NCBI RefSeq assembly: GCF_000148525.1
Contig: NZ_AEDU01000014.1
Location: forward strand, 20,882-84,881
Source: Streptococcus mitis SK564
GTDB taxonomy: Bacteria > Bacillota > Bacilli > Lactobacillales > Streptococcaceae
Reading direction: 5' to 3'
Length of the DNA stretch: 64,000 nt
In this document: piece by piece, positions 41,354 to 50,236 of the stretch
Layout of the letters: each line of letters starts with the position of its first letter
Numbering within the stretch: position 1 is the first letter of the stretch
Program-made: the position numbers and the translations under genes
The notes under the pieces: generated by a model
What the model saw: only the letters and a program-made list of their open reading frames with translations
What the model was told of the DNA's origin: nothing
The model's database searches: none

Positions 41354-43094
41354 AGGACATGGCCCCGGCCTGCAAGCTATACATCTTGTGGTAGGTTCCA
41401 CCCAGAGCCAAGAGTTCCTCATGGGTTCCACTCTCGATAATGCGCCCCTTGTCCAAAACGTAGATACAGTTGGCATCTTGGATGGTCGAAAGGCGGTGGG
41501 CGATAGCAATGGTTGTTCGTCCCTGTCTCATCTTAGCTAGTGAAGCTTGAACTAAGCTTTCTGTTTCAGAGTCAATATTGGCTGTCGCTTCATCCAAAAT
41601 CAGGATTTTAGGCTGACTGGCGACTGTTCTAGCAAAGGCAAGAAGCTGGCGCTGCCCAGTAGAGAAGCTCGAACCACGCTCAGACACAGGAGTATCATAG
41701 CTTAGAGGAAGTTCTTGAATAAAGGAATCTGCATCCACGAAAGCAGCTGCAGCCTGGACCTGATCATCACTGATCTCTTGGTACATGGCGATATTGGACT
41801 TGATAGTCCCGTGATAGAGGAAGGGATCCTGCAAGACCAGACCGATATTCTTTCTCAGCTCTTCCTGACTGTAGTCCCTAATATCCACACCATCCAAGAG
41901 AACTCGCCCTGACTGAAATTCATAAAAGCGCATGAGGACATTGATAATAGACGATTTCCCAGAACCTGTATGACCCACAAAAGCTATGGTTTCACCCTTA
42001 TTAACAGAGAAAGAAATGTCATCCAGAATCTGGTGTTTACCGTCATATGAGAAACACACATTTTCAAAACGGATATTGCCTTCTTTGACTTTAGCCTGCC
42101 CATTTTCTTGAAGGGGTTCATAGGTCCTCTCGTCTATCAGGGCAAAGACACGGCCTGCAGAAACCATGGACGTTTGTAGGGTTGAAAAGTTTTGCGTCAC
42201 CTCAATCAGAGGGTCAAAGAGACGATTGATATACTGGATAAAGGCATACATGGTTCCTGCCGTTATCCCAATAGAAAGACCACGATAGCCAAAATAGGTC
42301 ATTAAAACTGCATATCCTAGGAGTTTCAACAAACTCATGGCAGGTCTCAAAAAGAGGGCATCCAAGGCTACAGAACGGTTGGCATAGACCAAGTGCTCTT
42401 GGTTAATCTCATCAAATTCCGCCTGCAGGCGCTTCTCTTGATTAAAGGCCTGGATAATCCTGATTCCCTCGATGTTTTCTGCCAGCTTGCTATTGATGTC
42501 TGACAAGAGATTTCTGGTTTTCTCAATGATTTTCACTGATTTTTTCCGATAGAGATTGACCAAAAGGAAAATCAAGGGGAGAAAGAGCAATACTAATGCT
42601 GTCAAACGAAAATCCAACACCAACATGGTATAAAGAGTTGTCAGAAAGATGAAAATTGCTGAGATAAAGCTAGATAAAATCCCTGAAAACATATCGCTGA
42701 TGGTCTCAGTATCATTGGTCAAACGAGAGACGATAGAGCCTGCTGGCGTCTTGTCAAAATAAGACATACCCAGCTTCTCCATATTGGCAAAGGCATCTCG
42801 ACGAATATCTCTAACGATGCTGTAGGATACCCGCGCAAAGAGAAGATTACCGACATACTGAACTACAGTTTGTAGAATATAAAGGCCATAGTAGGCCAGC
42901 AAAACGGTAATGGCTAGTTGGTTAAGATTACTCCGATACTGGTCGATAAAGTGGGAAGCCACAAGGGGAATGACACTTTTAATGACCGTCGTCGCTAGGA
43001 GAAAACTGAGTGCCAAAAAGGTCAGGAGGCCGTAAGGCTTGAGATAGGACATCAAGCGCTTCAATACAGTCCATTGTTCTTTCTTATTCTGCAT
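41352..43094 (-). CDS. Heterodimeric ABC exporter subunit, degenerate signature
   Basis: 580 residues: an exporter membrane domain with about six helices (20-310), then an ATPase with Walker A GHTGSGKSS, Walker B ILILDEATANID (catalytic Glu present) and signature SFSTGQRQL instead of LSGGQ. It starts 11 bases inside the partner gene. Together the two make one canonical and one degenerate ATP site, as in BmrC/BmrD or TM287/288. Likely multidrug or lipid-like export; not the PatAB pair by context. Confidence 0.9.
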   Translation of the reverse strand: MQNKKEQWTVLKRLMSYLKPYGLLTFLALSFLLATTVIKSVIPLVASHFIDQYRSNLNQLAITVLLAYYGLYILQTVVQYVGNLLFARVSYSIVRDIRRDAFANMEKLGMSYFDKTPAGSIVSRLTNDTETISDMFSGILSSFISAIFIFLTTLYTMLVLDFRLTALVLLFLPLIFLLVNLYRKKSVKIIEKTRNLLSDINSKLAENIEGIRIIQAFNQEKRLQAEFDEINQEHLVYANRSVALDALFLRPAMSLLKLLGYAVLMTYFGYRGLSIGITAGTMYAFIQYINRLFDPLIEVTQNFSTLQTSMVSAGRVFALIDERTYEPLQENGQAKVKEGNIRFENVCFSYDGKHQILDDISFSVNKGETIAFVGHTGSGKSSIINVLMRFYEFQSGRVLLDGVDIRDYSQEELRKNIGLVLQDPFLYHGTIKSNIAMYQEISDDQVQAAAAFVDADSFIQELPLSYDTPVSERGSSFSTGQRQLLAFARTVASQPKILILDEATANIDSETESLVQASLAKMRQGRTTIAIAHRLSTIQDANCIYVLDKGRIIESGTHEELLALGGTYHKMYSLQAGAMS

Positions 43095-44829
43095 CTTCTT
43101 CTCCTTTCATTTCCAGCTGCTGAGACTGGTAGGTTTGGGCATACCAGCCATCCATGGCTAGTAGGTCTTCATGCCTGCCTCGTTCTATAATTTGACCATT
43201 TTGCAGAACTAAAATCAAATCTGCATGGACAACTGCACTCAGGCGATGAGCCGTAATAATGGTTGTCTTGTCCTTTCGCGTCTCCTTGAGGTTGTCGATA
43301 ATCGCATACTCCGTCTTGGCATCCACGGCCGACAAAGAATCATCCAAAATCAAGATATCAGGGTCTAAAATCATAGCCCGACTCATGGCCAGACGCTGCT
43401 TTTGACCTCCAGAAAGACTGACTCCCTTTTCACCAATCAATGTATCAAATCCCTGAGGCATGGCTACAATGTCTTGGTAAACTTGGGCTAGCTTAGTCGC
43501 TTCCTCGACCGCTGAAAGTGGTAAATCAGGATTCCCAAAACGAATATTGTCTAAGATAGAGGTCGCAAAGAGGAACTGGTCCTGAGGAACATAGCCCATA
43601 AGACTACGAAGATCTGTCAGACGATAGTCCCGAATATTATGACCGTTTAGGTAAATAGCACCCTTATCCACATCGTATTCACGCAAGAGAAGCTTGATCA
43701 AGGACGTTTTTCCAGAGCCTGTCTGACCAACCAAGCCCAGAGTTTGCCCTTTTTCCAAACTAAAGTGAACATTTGTCAGTGTTTCCTCATTTTCAAAGGC
43801 AAAGCTGTCAATAGCGTACTCCAAACGCCCATTTTCAATACTGTCTAGAGGAAACTCAGGATCTTGTACAGGTGATTCCTGAGACAAAAGTTCCTCAATC
43901 CGCTGGTAAGAAACCTTCCCTCGCTGAGTAATATTAAAGAGGAAACCGATGGCCATAAGAGGCCAAACCAGCATATCCAAGTAGCTGATAAAGGTAACTA
44001 GATTCCCAACCGTGATTTGCCCTTTCTGAACCATCAAGGAGCCGACCAAGAGGGTTAACACATAGGATGAACCAACAAATAAGAGAACCATGGGGTCAAA
44101 GAGACTATCGTATTTCATGGTTTGGAGGTTCTTTTGGAAGGTCAATTCATTGACTGCCTGGAAAGACTTGAGCTCGTCCGCCTGATAACCGAAAGACTTG
44201 GTCACTTTAATACCTGATACGGACTCCTGTACCTTGTTATTGAGTTCAGAAAAGGCAGCCTGTGATTCGCCAAAGGCCTTGTGGGTCTTTCTCCCTAGAC
44301 GACTGGTCGCATAAGCCATGAAAGGTAAGGGTAAAATGGCAACTAGGGTCATTTGCCATGAAATGCTAAAGAGCATAGTCAGCAAGGTCACTAAAGCTGT
44401 GATTGAGGCATCAACCGCTGACATAACCCCTCCCCCTGCCAGACGCGTTAAGGCATTGATATCATTGGTTGCGTGTGCCATCAGATCCCCCGTCCGATAG
44501 GTTTGATAAAAAGCTGGAGACATTTTTGTGAAATGCTCAAACAAGCGAGACCGCATAATCTGTCCCAGACGGTAGGAAGTCCCAAGGATATACATGCGCC
44601 AAACATAGCGCAGATAGTACATCCCAAAGGCTGCAAGAAGCAAATAAAATAGGTCAAGAAGGAGGTCCTGCTGGGTTAATTGCTCCGAAGTAATGGCATC
44701 AATAACCCGCCCCATGACCATAGGGGGAATGAGATTGAGTACGGAAACCAAGACCAAGGCCACAATTCCGACTAGATAACGGTGTTTTTCTAACTTGAAA
44801 AACCACCAAAGTTTTTGAATAATGGACAT
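43084..44829 (-). CDS. Heterodimeric ABC exporter subunit, degenerate Walker B
   Basis: 581 residues with an exporter membrane domain and ATPase. Walker A is GQTGSGKTS and the signature SLSGGQKQR is canonical, but Walker B reads ILILDDSLSAVD, with Asp in place of the catalytic Glu. This complements the partner at 41352-43094, whose signature is degenerate. ATG 44829 follows AAAGGGA; the frame extends 13 codons upstream without support. Confidence 0.9.
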   Translation of the reverse strand: MSIIQKLWWFFKLEKHRYLVGIVALVLVSVLNLIPPMVMGRVIDAITSEQLTQQDLLLDLFYLLLAAFGMYYLRYVWRMYILGTSYRLGQIMRSRLFEHFTKMSPAFYQTYRTGDLMAHATNDINALTRLAGGGVMSAVDASITALVTLLTMLFSISWQMTLVAILPLPFMAYATSRLGRKTHKAFGESQAAFSELNNKVQESVSGIKVTKSFGYQADELKSFQAVNELTFQKNLQTMKYDSLFDPMVLLFVGSSYVLTLLVGSLMVQKGQITVGNLVTFISYLDMLVWPLMAIGFLFNITQRGKVSYQRIEELLSQESPVQDPEFPLDSIENGRLEYAIDSFAFENEETLTNVHFSLEKGQTLGLVGQTGSGKTSLIKLLLREYDVDKGAIYLNGHNIRDYRLTDLRSLMGYVPQDQFLFATSILDNIRFGNPDLPLSAVEEATKLAQVYQDIVAMPQGFDTLIGEKGVSLSGGQKQRLAMSRAMILDPDILILDDSLSAVDAKTEYAIIDNLKETRKDKTTIITAHRLSAVVHADLILVLQNGQIIERGRHEDLLAMDGWYAQTYQSQQLEMKGEEDAE

Positions 44830-44857
44830 AAAATCCCTTTCTGATTGCAAATGGAAA

Positions 44858-44877
44858 CCTGAGGCCAAGACCCCAGG
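44858..44877 (-). terminator. Possible terminator after the DUF421 gene
   Basis: Minus strand CCTGGGG-TCTTGG-CCTCAGG followed by only TTT; a moderate stem in the 54-base gap before the ABC genes, which may allow readthrough. Confidence 0.45.
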
Positions 44878-44883
44878 CTTTTC

Positions 44884-45519
44884 TTATTCATAGGTTACGA
44901 CTGTAACAGCACCCTTGTCATACTCAGCGATAAAGATATTGGCAACATTGTCATGTCCTTGTTTGCTGAGGTTATCAAGCAACCACTCTTCGCTACGACC
45001 AATCGATTCCAAAACATCGACTTGGATCACACCGTCAGTTACAACTGGATACTTAGGATTTTCATCTCCCATTTGGACCACGATGAGTTGGCCATTTTGC
45101 TCTTGCACAGCTCGTTTAACTTGCTTCATCTGGAAAATCCCTTGGCTACGAAGTTTGAGAGCAACATCTGCCGCAGACAAGCCAACTGAACGACAGGCTT
45201 CTGGGTCGATCTGCCCATTTTTGATGAGGAGAGTTGGTTTCCCATCGATTAAGCGTTTGACAAAACGAACATTGTTATTGAGCCATTTGAGTGTCAAAAC
45301 CAAAATCGTCCACATCATCAAAATCACTGCGTACTGGAGAATGCTGATTGAACTATTGTAAATCACCCCACCGATGATACCACCAAGAACATAGTTCTGA
45401 ATTTGGTCTGTCGCAGAGTTAGGTGCTAGGTTTCCTTTTCCAGTCACATTGATAACAAAAACCAGCGAGAAGAGCCCCAAGGCCAGTTTGATTAAAATTT
45501 CCATATAGTTGAGTGTCAT
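44884..45519 (-). CDS. DUF421/YetF family membrane protein
   Basis: 211 residues. Three N-terminal hydrophobic helices (about 8-25, 42-60 and 62-80) are followed by the DUF421 cytoplasmic domain with DGKPTLLIKNGQID and a helical ALKLRSQGIFQ. Bacillus YetF-type proteins are membrane proteins of spore and vegetative cells with no settled activity. It overlaps the DUF3290 gene by four bases, so the two probably form a complex. Confidence 0.87.
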   Translation of the reverse strand: MTLNYMEILIKLALGLFSLVFVINVTGKGNLAPNSATDQIQNYVLGGIIGGVIYNSSISILQYAVILMMWTILVLTLKWLNNNVRFVKRLIDGKPTLLIKNGQIDPEACRSVGLSAADVALKLRSQGIFQMKQVKRAVQEQNGQLIVVQMGDENPKYPVVTDGVIQVDVLESIGRSEEWLLDNLSKQGHDNVANIFIAEYDKGAVTVVTYE

Positions 45520-45971
45520 TTGTTTACCTCCACCAATTCAATAGCATCTGTTTGATGCAATTCTAATTTCTCTAAAAGATACTTGTCTGGTTGGCTCCCG
45601 TTCATAGCGCGGTAGAAATCTGAACCTACCTTGACAAGCGCTCCATCAGTGATTGCAGAAGTATTGACGTAAACTTCTGATTTATCCACTCCCAAGTCTT
45701 TGGAAACGACCTCTATAAAATGAAGGGAGGTTTGAAATTGATTGTTAGAGGCTTGATTGGTCTGATATTTTGAGATTGTCACCAAAAGCATGGCCACTAA
45801 GGTCAAGGCCAAAATCATGACCAATTCCCTAAACTTAGTCCCCTTTTTATCACGATAAGCTTTAAAAGCAAAAAATCCTGTGATAGCTAGGAGCACAATC
45901 CCGAAGCCAATCATGATGCCATTTTGCTGACTGATTTGGCTAAGTACATAGTCATATGAGTAAAATTTCAT
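45516..45971 (-). CDS. DUF3290 family membrane protein
   Basis: 151 residues. Two membrane helices (about 20-38 and 50-68) and an extracellular or cytoplasmic C-terminal domain (QTSLHFIEVVSKDLGVDKSE). Restricted to lactobacilli and streptococci and regularly next to DUF421, as here. Function unknown. AAAGGGAG precedes the ATG at 45971. Confidence 0.85.
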   Translation of the reverse strand: MKFYSYDYVLSQISQQNGIMIGFGIVLLAITGFFAFKAYRDKKGTKFRELVMILALTLVAMLLVTISKYQTNQASNNQFQTSLHFIEVVSKDLGVDKSEVYVNTSAITDGALVKVGSDFYRAMNGSQPDKYLLEKLELHQTDAIELVEVNK

Positions 45972-46065
45972 TTATTTTCACTCCCTTTCATAAAATCATT
46001 CTTCATTATAAACGAAAAAGGGTGATTTTTCAAACCATACGTTGGGGAAATAGACCTTTTTTTGG

Positions 46066-46071
46066 TATAAT
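46066..46071 (+). promoter_or_regulatory. exoA promoter -10
   Basis: TATAAT preceded by TTGG (extended -10), 34 bases before the exoA ATG. A TTGGGG at 46042-46047 could be the -35 with an 18-base spacer. Confidence 0.65.
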
Positions 46072-46104
46072 AAAATCTATAATCTGAATGAAAAAGGTAA
46101 CTTT

Positions 46105-46932
46105 ATGAAACTTATCTCATGGAATATTGATTCCCTCAATGCAGCCCTAACTAGTGACTCAGCTCGCGCCAAATTGTCCCAAGAAGTCCTACAAACCTTG
46201 GTCGCTGAAAATGCTGATATCATCGCTATCCAAGAAACCAAGCTTTCTGCCAAGGGTCCTACTAAAAAACACTTGGAAATTTTAGCTGAACTCTTTCCAA
46301 ACTACGAAAACACGTGGCGTTCTTCTCAAGAACCTGCCCGCAAAGGCTATGCTGGAACAATGTTCCTCTATAAGAAAGAACTCACACCCACTATCAGCTT
46401 CCCAGAAATCGGTGCCCCTTCTACCATGGACTTGGAAGGTCGCATCATCACTCTAGAATTTGATAAATTTTTCGTGACCCAAGTTTACACACCAAATGCT
46501 GGCGATGGACTCAAACGCTTGGAAGAACGCCAAATCTGGGATGTCAAATATGCTGAGTACTTGGCTGAACTAGACAAAGAAAAACCAGTCCTTGCGACCG
46601 GTGACTATAACGTAGCCCACAATGAAATCGACCTTGCAAATCCTGCCAGCAACCGTCGTTCACCAGGATTTACCGACGAGGAACGTGCTGGATTTACCAA
46701 CCTCTTGGCAACTGGATTTACCGACACCTTCCGCCATATTCATGGCGATGTTCCAGAACGCTACACTTGGTGGGCACAGCGCAGCAAGACTTCTAAAATC
46801 AACAATACAGGCTGGAGAATCGACTACTGGCTCACAAGTAACCGCATCGCTGACAAAGTGACCAAGTCTGACATGATTGACTCAGGAGCTCGCCAAGACC
46901 ATACACCCATTGTCTTGGAAATTGAACTCTAA
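46105..46932 (+). CDS. exoA: Exodeoxyribonuclease III ExoA
   Basis: 275 residues of the exonuclease III/APE family: IQETKLSAKGP, YTPNAGDGLKRL, ATGDYNVAHNEIDLANP and the C-terminal RQDHTPIVLEI with the catalytic Asp-His pair. ExoA is the main AP endonuclease and 3' exonuclease of pneumococcal base excision repair. The VOC gene follows 11 bases later and is likely cotranscribed. Confidence 0.96.
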   Translation: MKLISWNIDSLNAALTSDSARAKLSQEVLQTLVAENADIIAIQETKLSAKGPTKKHLEILAELFPNYENTWRSSQEPARKGYAGTMFLYKKELTPTISFPEIGAPSTMDLEGRIITLEFDKFFVTQVYTPNAGDGLKRLEERQIWDVKYAEYLAELDKEKPVLATGDYNVAHNEIDLANPASNRRSPGFTDEERAGFTNLLATGFTDTFRHIHGDVPERYTWWAQRSKTSKINNTGWRIDYWLTSNRIADKVTKSDMIDSGARQDHTPIVLEIEL

Positions 46933-46943
46933 GGAGAAAACGA

Positions 46944-47330
46944 ATGGACTATCAAGCTGTCATTCCTGAATTTGTAGTATCTGACATCGAAAAATCACGC
47001 CACTTCTACTGCGGCCTGCTAGGATTCTCTGTCGAATACGAGCGTCCAGAGGAGAAATTTCTCTTCCTCTCGCTTGAAGACTGCCAACTTATGCTAGAAG
47101 AAGCCAGCACAGAAGAATTAGCTCAGCTGACCTATCCTTTCGGGCGCGGTGTCAATATTTCCTTTGGCATAAAGGATGTTCCAAAACTCTATCAAAAAGT
47201 GATGGAGGCAAACTATCCTATTTATCGTCCCTTAACCAAAAGAAAGTTTCGTGTTGGGGATCACTATATATATCCTCATGAATTTGCAGTTTTGGATCCA
47301 GATGGCTATTTTTTAAGATTTAGCGAGTAG
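46944..47330 (+). CDS. VOC family (glyoxalase/bleomycin-resistance-like) protein
   Basis: 128 residues, one VOC module pair. FVVSDIEKSRHFYCGLLGF opens the fold and HEFAVLDPDGYFLRFSE closes it; metal-binding residues are not complete enough to predict glyoxalase I activity. Members bind or modify small hydrophobic molecules. Follows exoA closely with AAGGAGAAA upstream and is closed by a hairpin at 47364-47411. Confidence 0.88.
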   Translation: MDYQAVIPEFVVSDIEKSRHFYCGLLGFSVEYERPEEKFLFLSLEDCQLMLEEASTEELAQLTYPFGRGVNISFGIKDVPKLYQKVMEANYPIYRPLTKRKFRVGDHYIYPHEFAVLDPDGYFLRFSE

Positions 47331-47363
47331 AATAATAAATATTTGGAAAAAGTCTTTAAAGTT

Positions 47364-47411
47364 AAAAAGGCATATTGTCAAGTCTTGAAAAATCTTGATA
47401 ATATGTCTTTT
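47364..47411 (+). terminator. Terminator after the exoA-VOC unit
   Basis: AAAAAGGCATATTGTCAAG pairs with CTTGATAATATGTCTTTT with a few mismatches, ending in a T run. Confidence 0.8.
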
Positions 47412-47430
47412 ATGATGAAAAAATCTTCTA

Positions 47431-47535
47431 ATACTCTTCGAAAATCAAATTCAAACCACGTCAGCGTCGCCTTACCGTACTCAAGTACAGCCTGCGGCTA
47501 GCTTCCTAGTTTGCTCTTTGATTTTCATTGAGTAT
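47431..47535 (+). repeat. BOX element without boxB (A-C type)
   Basis: Starts ATACTCTTCGAAAATC, contains the boxA core ACGTCAGCGTCGCCTTACCG, then passes directly to boxC (CTGCGGCTAGCTTCCTAG) and ends GATTTTCATTGAGTAT. Outer ends are inverted copies. About 105 bases, equal to boxA plus boxC with no 45-base unit. Confidence 0.88.
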
Positions 47536-47614
47536 AAATGTTAGCTAATAAGTTATTTTTTGCCCATTTTTATTATATTTGTTCGTTTTTCAAACCAAAA
47601 CACTAACAAAATAT

Positions 47615-47643
47615 TTGATTTCTAAAGTTATTTAGTGTAAAAT
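47615..47643 (+). promoter_or_regulatory. xpt-pbuX promoter
   Basis: TTGATT (47615-47620), 17 bases, TAAAAT (47638-47643) preceded by TG. The transcript would start about 30 bases before the riboswitch aptamer. Confidence 0.8.
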
Positions 47644-47681
47644 AAAAACATTGGCTCAAGCCTATTTTAAATTGAATATCG

Positions 47682-47825
47682 TTTTACTTGTTTATGTCGT
47701 GAATTGGCACGACGTTTCTACAAGGTGCCGTAACACCTAACAATAAGTAAGTCAGAAGTGAGGTATGGTCGTTTTTGCCATGCCTATTTTGAGGACTTAC
47801 TTAGAGATTAAGTAGGTCCTTTTTC
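47682..47825 (+). ncRNA. Purine (guanine-type) riboswitch with terminator
   Basis: P1 is TTTTACTTG against AATAAGTAA. P2 is GTCGTG/CACGAC with loop AATTGG, the conserved junction GTTTCTAC follows, and P3 is AAGGTG/CACCT with loop CCGTAA. The specificity base in the last junction (AACAA) is C, as in guanine/xanthine-pathway switches. The expression platform is AGGACTTACTT against AAGTAGGTCCT plus TTTT. Bases 47745-47753 (AAGTAAGTC) can pair either with P1 or with GACTTACTT of the terminator, giving the on/off choice. Confidence 0.93.
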
Positions 47826-47886
47826 TATTTCTTGCTAGAAACTATAAACAAGCAAATGGATTGGCTTTTAGACTTTAGGAGGTCTT

Positions 47887-48468
47887 ATGAAATTATTAGA
47901 AGAGCGCATCCTCAAGGATGGGCATATCTTGGGTGATAACATCCTCAAGGTGGATTCCTTTTTAACCCACCAAGTTGACTATCAATTGATGCGAGAGATT
48001 GGAAAGCTCTTTGCGGAAAGATTTTCTTCTGCTGGTATTACCAAAGTCGTAACCATTGAAGCGTCAGGTATTGCCCCAGCCGTTTTTACAGCTGAAGCCT
48101 TAAACGTTCCCATGATTTTCGCTAAAAAAGCTAAAAACATCACTATGAACGAAGGTATCTTAACTGCCGAAGTTTACTCCTTTACCAAGCAGGTAACCAG
48201 CACCGTTTCTATCGCTGGAAAATTCCTCTCACCAGAAGACAAGGTCTTGATTATCGATGATTTCCTTGCTAATGGCCAAGCTGCCAAAGGCTTGATTCAA
48301 ATCATCGAACAAGCTGGTGCCACAGTCGAAGCTATCGGTATTGTGATTGAAAAATCCTTCCAAGATGGCCGTGATTTGCTTGAAAAAGCAGGCTACCCTG
48401 TTCTATCACTCGCTCGTTTGGATCGTTTTGAAAATGGTCAGGTCGTATTTAAGGAGGCAGATCTCTAA
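47887..48468 (+). CDS. xpt: Xanthine phosphoribosyltransferase
   Basis: 193 residues. The PRPP-binding loop is [16 protein letters not shown] and the N-terminal hood starts [14 protein letters not shown]. Converts xanthine to XMP. Controlled by the purine riboswitch upstream; AGGAGG precedes the ATG, and it overlaps pbuX by one base. Confidence 0.96.
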   Translation: MKLLEERILKDGHILGDNILKVDSFLTHQVDYQLMREIGKLFAERFSSAGITKVVTIEASGIAPAVFTAEALNVPMIFAKKAKNITMNEGILTAEVYSFTKQVTSTVSIAGKFLSPEDKVLIIDDFLANGQAAKGLIQIIEQAGATVEAIGIVIEKSFQDGRDLLEKAGYPVLSLARLDRFENGQVVFKEADL

Positions 48469-49730
48469 TGCAAACTCAAGAAAAACACTCGCAAGCAGCC
48501 GTTCTTGGCTTGCAGCACTTACTAGCCATGTACTCAGGATCCATCCTGGTTCCCATCATGATTGCGACAGCCCTTGGCTATTCAGCTGAACAGTTGACCT
48601 ACCTGATTTCCACAGATATCTTCATGTGTGGGGTGGCAACCTTCCTCCAACTCCAACTCAACAAATACTTTGGGATTGGACTCCCAGTCGTTCTTGGAGT
48701 TGCCTTCCAGTCGGTAGCTCCCTTGATTATGATTGGACAAAGCCATGGTAGTGGCGCTATGTTTGGTGCCCTTATCGCATCAGGGATTTACGTGGTTCTT
48801 GTTTCAGGCATCTTCTCAAAAGTTGCCAATCTCTTCCCATCTATCGTAACAGGATCTGTTATTACCACGATTGGTTTAACCTTGATCCCTGTCGCTATTG
48901 GAAATATAGGGAATAACGTTCCAGAACCAACTGGTCAAAGTCTCTTGCTTGCAGCTATCACTGTTCTGATTATCCTCTTAATTAACATCTTTACCAAAGG
49001 ATTTATCAAGTCTATCTCTATTTTGATTGGTCTAGTTGTTGGAACTGCCATTGCCGCTAGCATGGGCTTGGTGGACTTCTCCCCTGTTGCGGCAGCGCCG
49101 CTTGTACATGTCCCAACTCCACTCTACTTTGGGATGCCAACCTTTGAAATCTCATCTATTGTCATGATGTGTATCATCGCAACGGTGTCTATGGTTGAGT
49201 CGACTGGTGTTTACCTGGCCTTGTCTGATATCACGAAAGACCCAATCGACAGCACGCGCCTGCGTAACGGATACCGCGCAGAAGGTTTGGCCGTACTTCT
49301 CGGAGGAATCTTTAACACCTTCCCTTACACAGGATTTTCACAAAACGTTGGTTTGGTTAAATTATCAGGTATCAAGACTCGCCTGCCAATCTACTACGCA
49401 GCTGGTTTCCTGGTTCTCCTTGGACTCCTTCCTAAGTTTGGCGCCCTTGCCCAAATCATTCCAAGCCCTGTCCTCGGTGGTGCCATGCTGGTAATGTTTG
49501 GTTTTGTGTCTATTCAAGGGATGCAAATCCTCGCTCGTGTTGACTTTGCTAACAATGAACACAACTTCCTTATCGCAGCTGTTTCAATCGCTGCAGGTGT
49601 CGGTCTAAATAATAGTAATCTCTTTGTTAGCATGCCGACAGCCTTCCAAATGTTCTTCTCAAACGGAATCGTCGTAGCCAGCCTTCTCGCCATTGTACTC
49701 AATGCCGTATTAAATCGGAAAAAGAAATAA
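48468..49730 (+). CDS. pbuX: Xanthine permease
   Basis: 420 residues, nucleobase:cation symporter-2 family with about 12-14 membrane segments. The signature region STGVYLALSDIT and the GGIFNTFPYTGFSQNVGL loop are diagnostic. Works with Xpt in xanthine salvage. AAGGAGG lies inside the xpt end; one-base overlap (TAATG) couples translation. Confidence 0.94.
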   Translation: MQTQEKHSQAAVLGLQHLLAMYSGSILVPIMIATALGYSAEQLTYLISTDIFMCGVATFLQLQLNKYFGIGLPVVLGVAFQSVAPLIMIGQSHGSGAMFGALIASGIYVVLVSGIFSKVANLFPSIVTGSVITTIGLTLIPVAIGNIGNNVPEPTGQSLLLAAITVLIILLINIFTKGFIKSISILIGLVVGTAIAASMGLVDFSPVAAAPLVHVPTPLYFGMPTFEISSIVMMCIIATVSMVESTGVYLALSDITKDPIDSTRLRNGYRAEGLAVLLGGIFNTFPYTGFSQNVGLVKLSGIKTRLPIYYAAGFLVLLGLLPKFGALAQIIPSPVLGGAMLVMFGFVSIQGMQILARVDFANNEHNFLIAAVSIAAGVGLNNSNLFVSMPTAFQMFFSNGIVVASLLAIVLNAVLNRKKK

Positions 49731-49731
49731 G

Positions 49732-49756
49732 AAAAAGAGGTGTGAGCCTCTTTTTT
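49732..49756. terminator. Terminator between pbuX and the thioesterase gene
   Basis: AAAAAGAGG-TGTGAG-CCTCTTTTTT, symmetrical enough for both directions. Confidence 0.9.
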
Positions 49757-49762
49757 AGTTAT

Positions 49763-50167
49763 CTATATTCGTACCTGTCTGTCTTCTGACCGCTGGCCTG
49801 TGACAAACATGGTGAAGGTTGCTTTGCAGACATTTCTGCCCTCTTGATTGGTAATATCCACATCCACGACACAGGTTGTGCGACCTTGATGGACACATTC
49901 TCCTTTAATGGTCAGCACATCGTCGAGTTTTCCTGCCTTGAGGTAGTTGATAGAGGATTGGAGTGTTACTCCATCAAGCCCCAGCGAGATAACCACCAAA
50001 CCACTGATCTGGTCACAAAGGGTAAAGAGATAGCCACCATGGGCATTGCCATAGTAGTTAAGCGACGAGTCCACTACTTTGGTCGTCACCACAACGTGAC
50101 CATCTCTCATTTTTTCTATTTCGTAATTTTCAAAGGCAGATATAGCGTCAAAATGAAAATCTTTCAT
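49763..50167 (-). CDS. PaaI-type hotdog thioesterase
   Basis: 134 residues. The hotdog fold includes NYYGNAHGGYLFTLCDQISG with the catalytic Asp/Asn area and ECVHQGRTTCVVDVDI. Members hydrolyse acyl- or aryl-CoA thioesters. I chose the ATG at 50167, which follows GGAGG; the frame extends seven codons upstream. Single gene. Confidence 0.88.
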   Translation of the reverse strand: MKDFHFDAISAFENYEIEKMRDGHVVVTTKVVDSSLNYYGNAHGGYLFTLCDQISGLVVISLGLDGVTLQSSINYLKAGKLDDVLTIKGECVHQGRTTCVVDVDITNQEGRNVCKATFTMFVTGQRSEDRQVRI

Positions 50168-50236
50168 CGTTTCCTCCTGATATTTCAAACGACACTATGA
50201 TACTACTTTTTATAGGACTGTGCAAGGAGAAAGCTC

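Noticed and set aside
47431..47535. RUP element
   Set aside because: Length is close to that of RUP, but the boxA core and boxC sequences and the 45-base units of the related copy at 9967-10169 fit BOX better.
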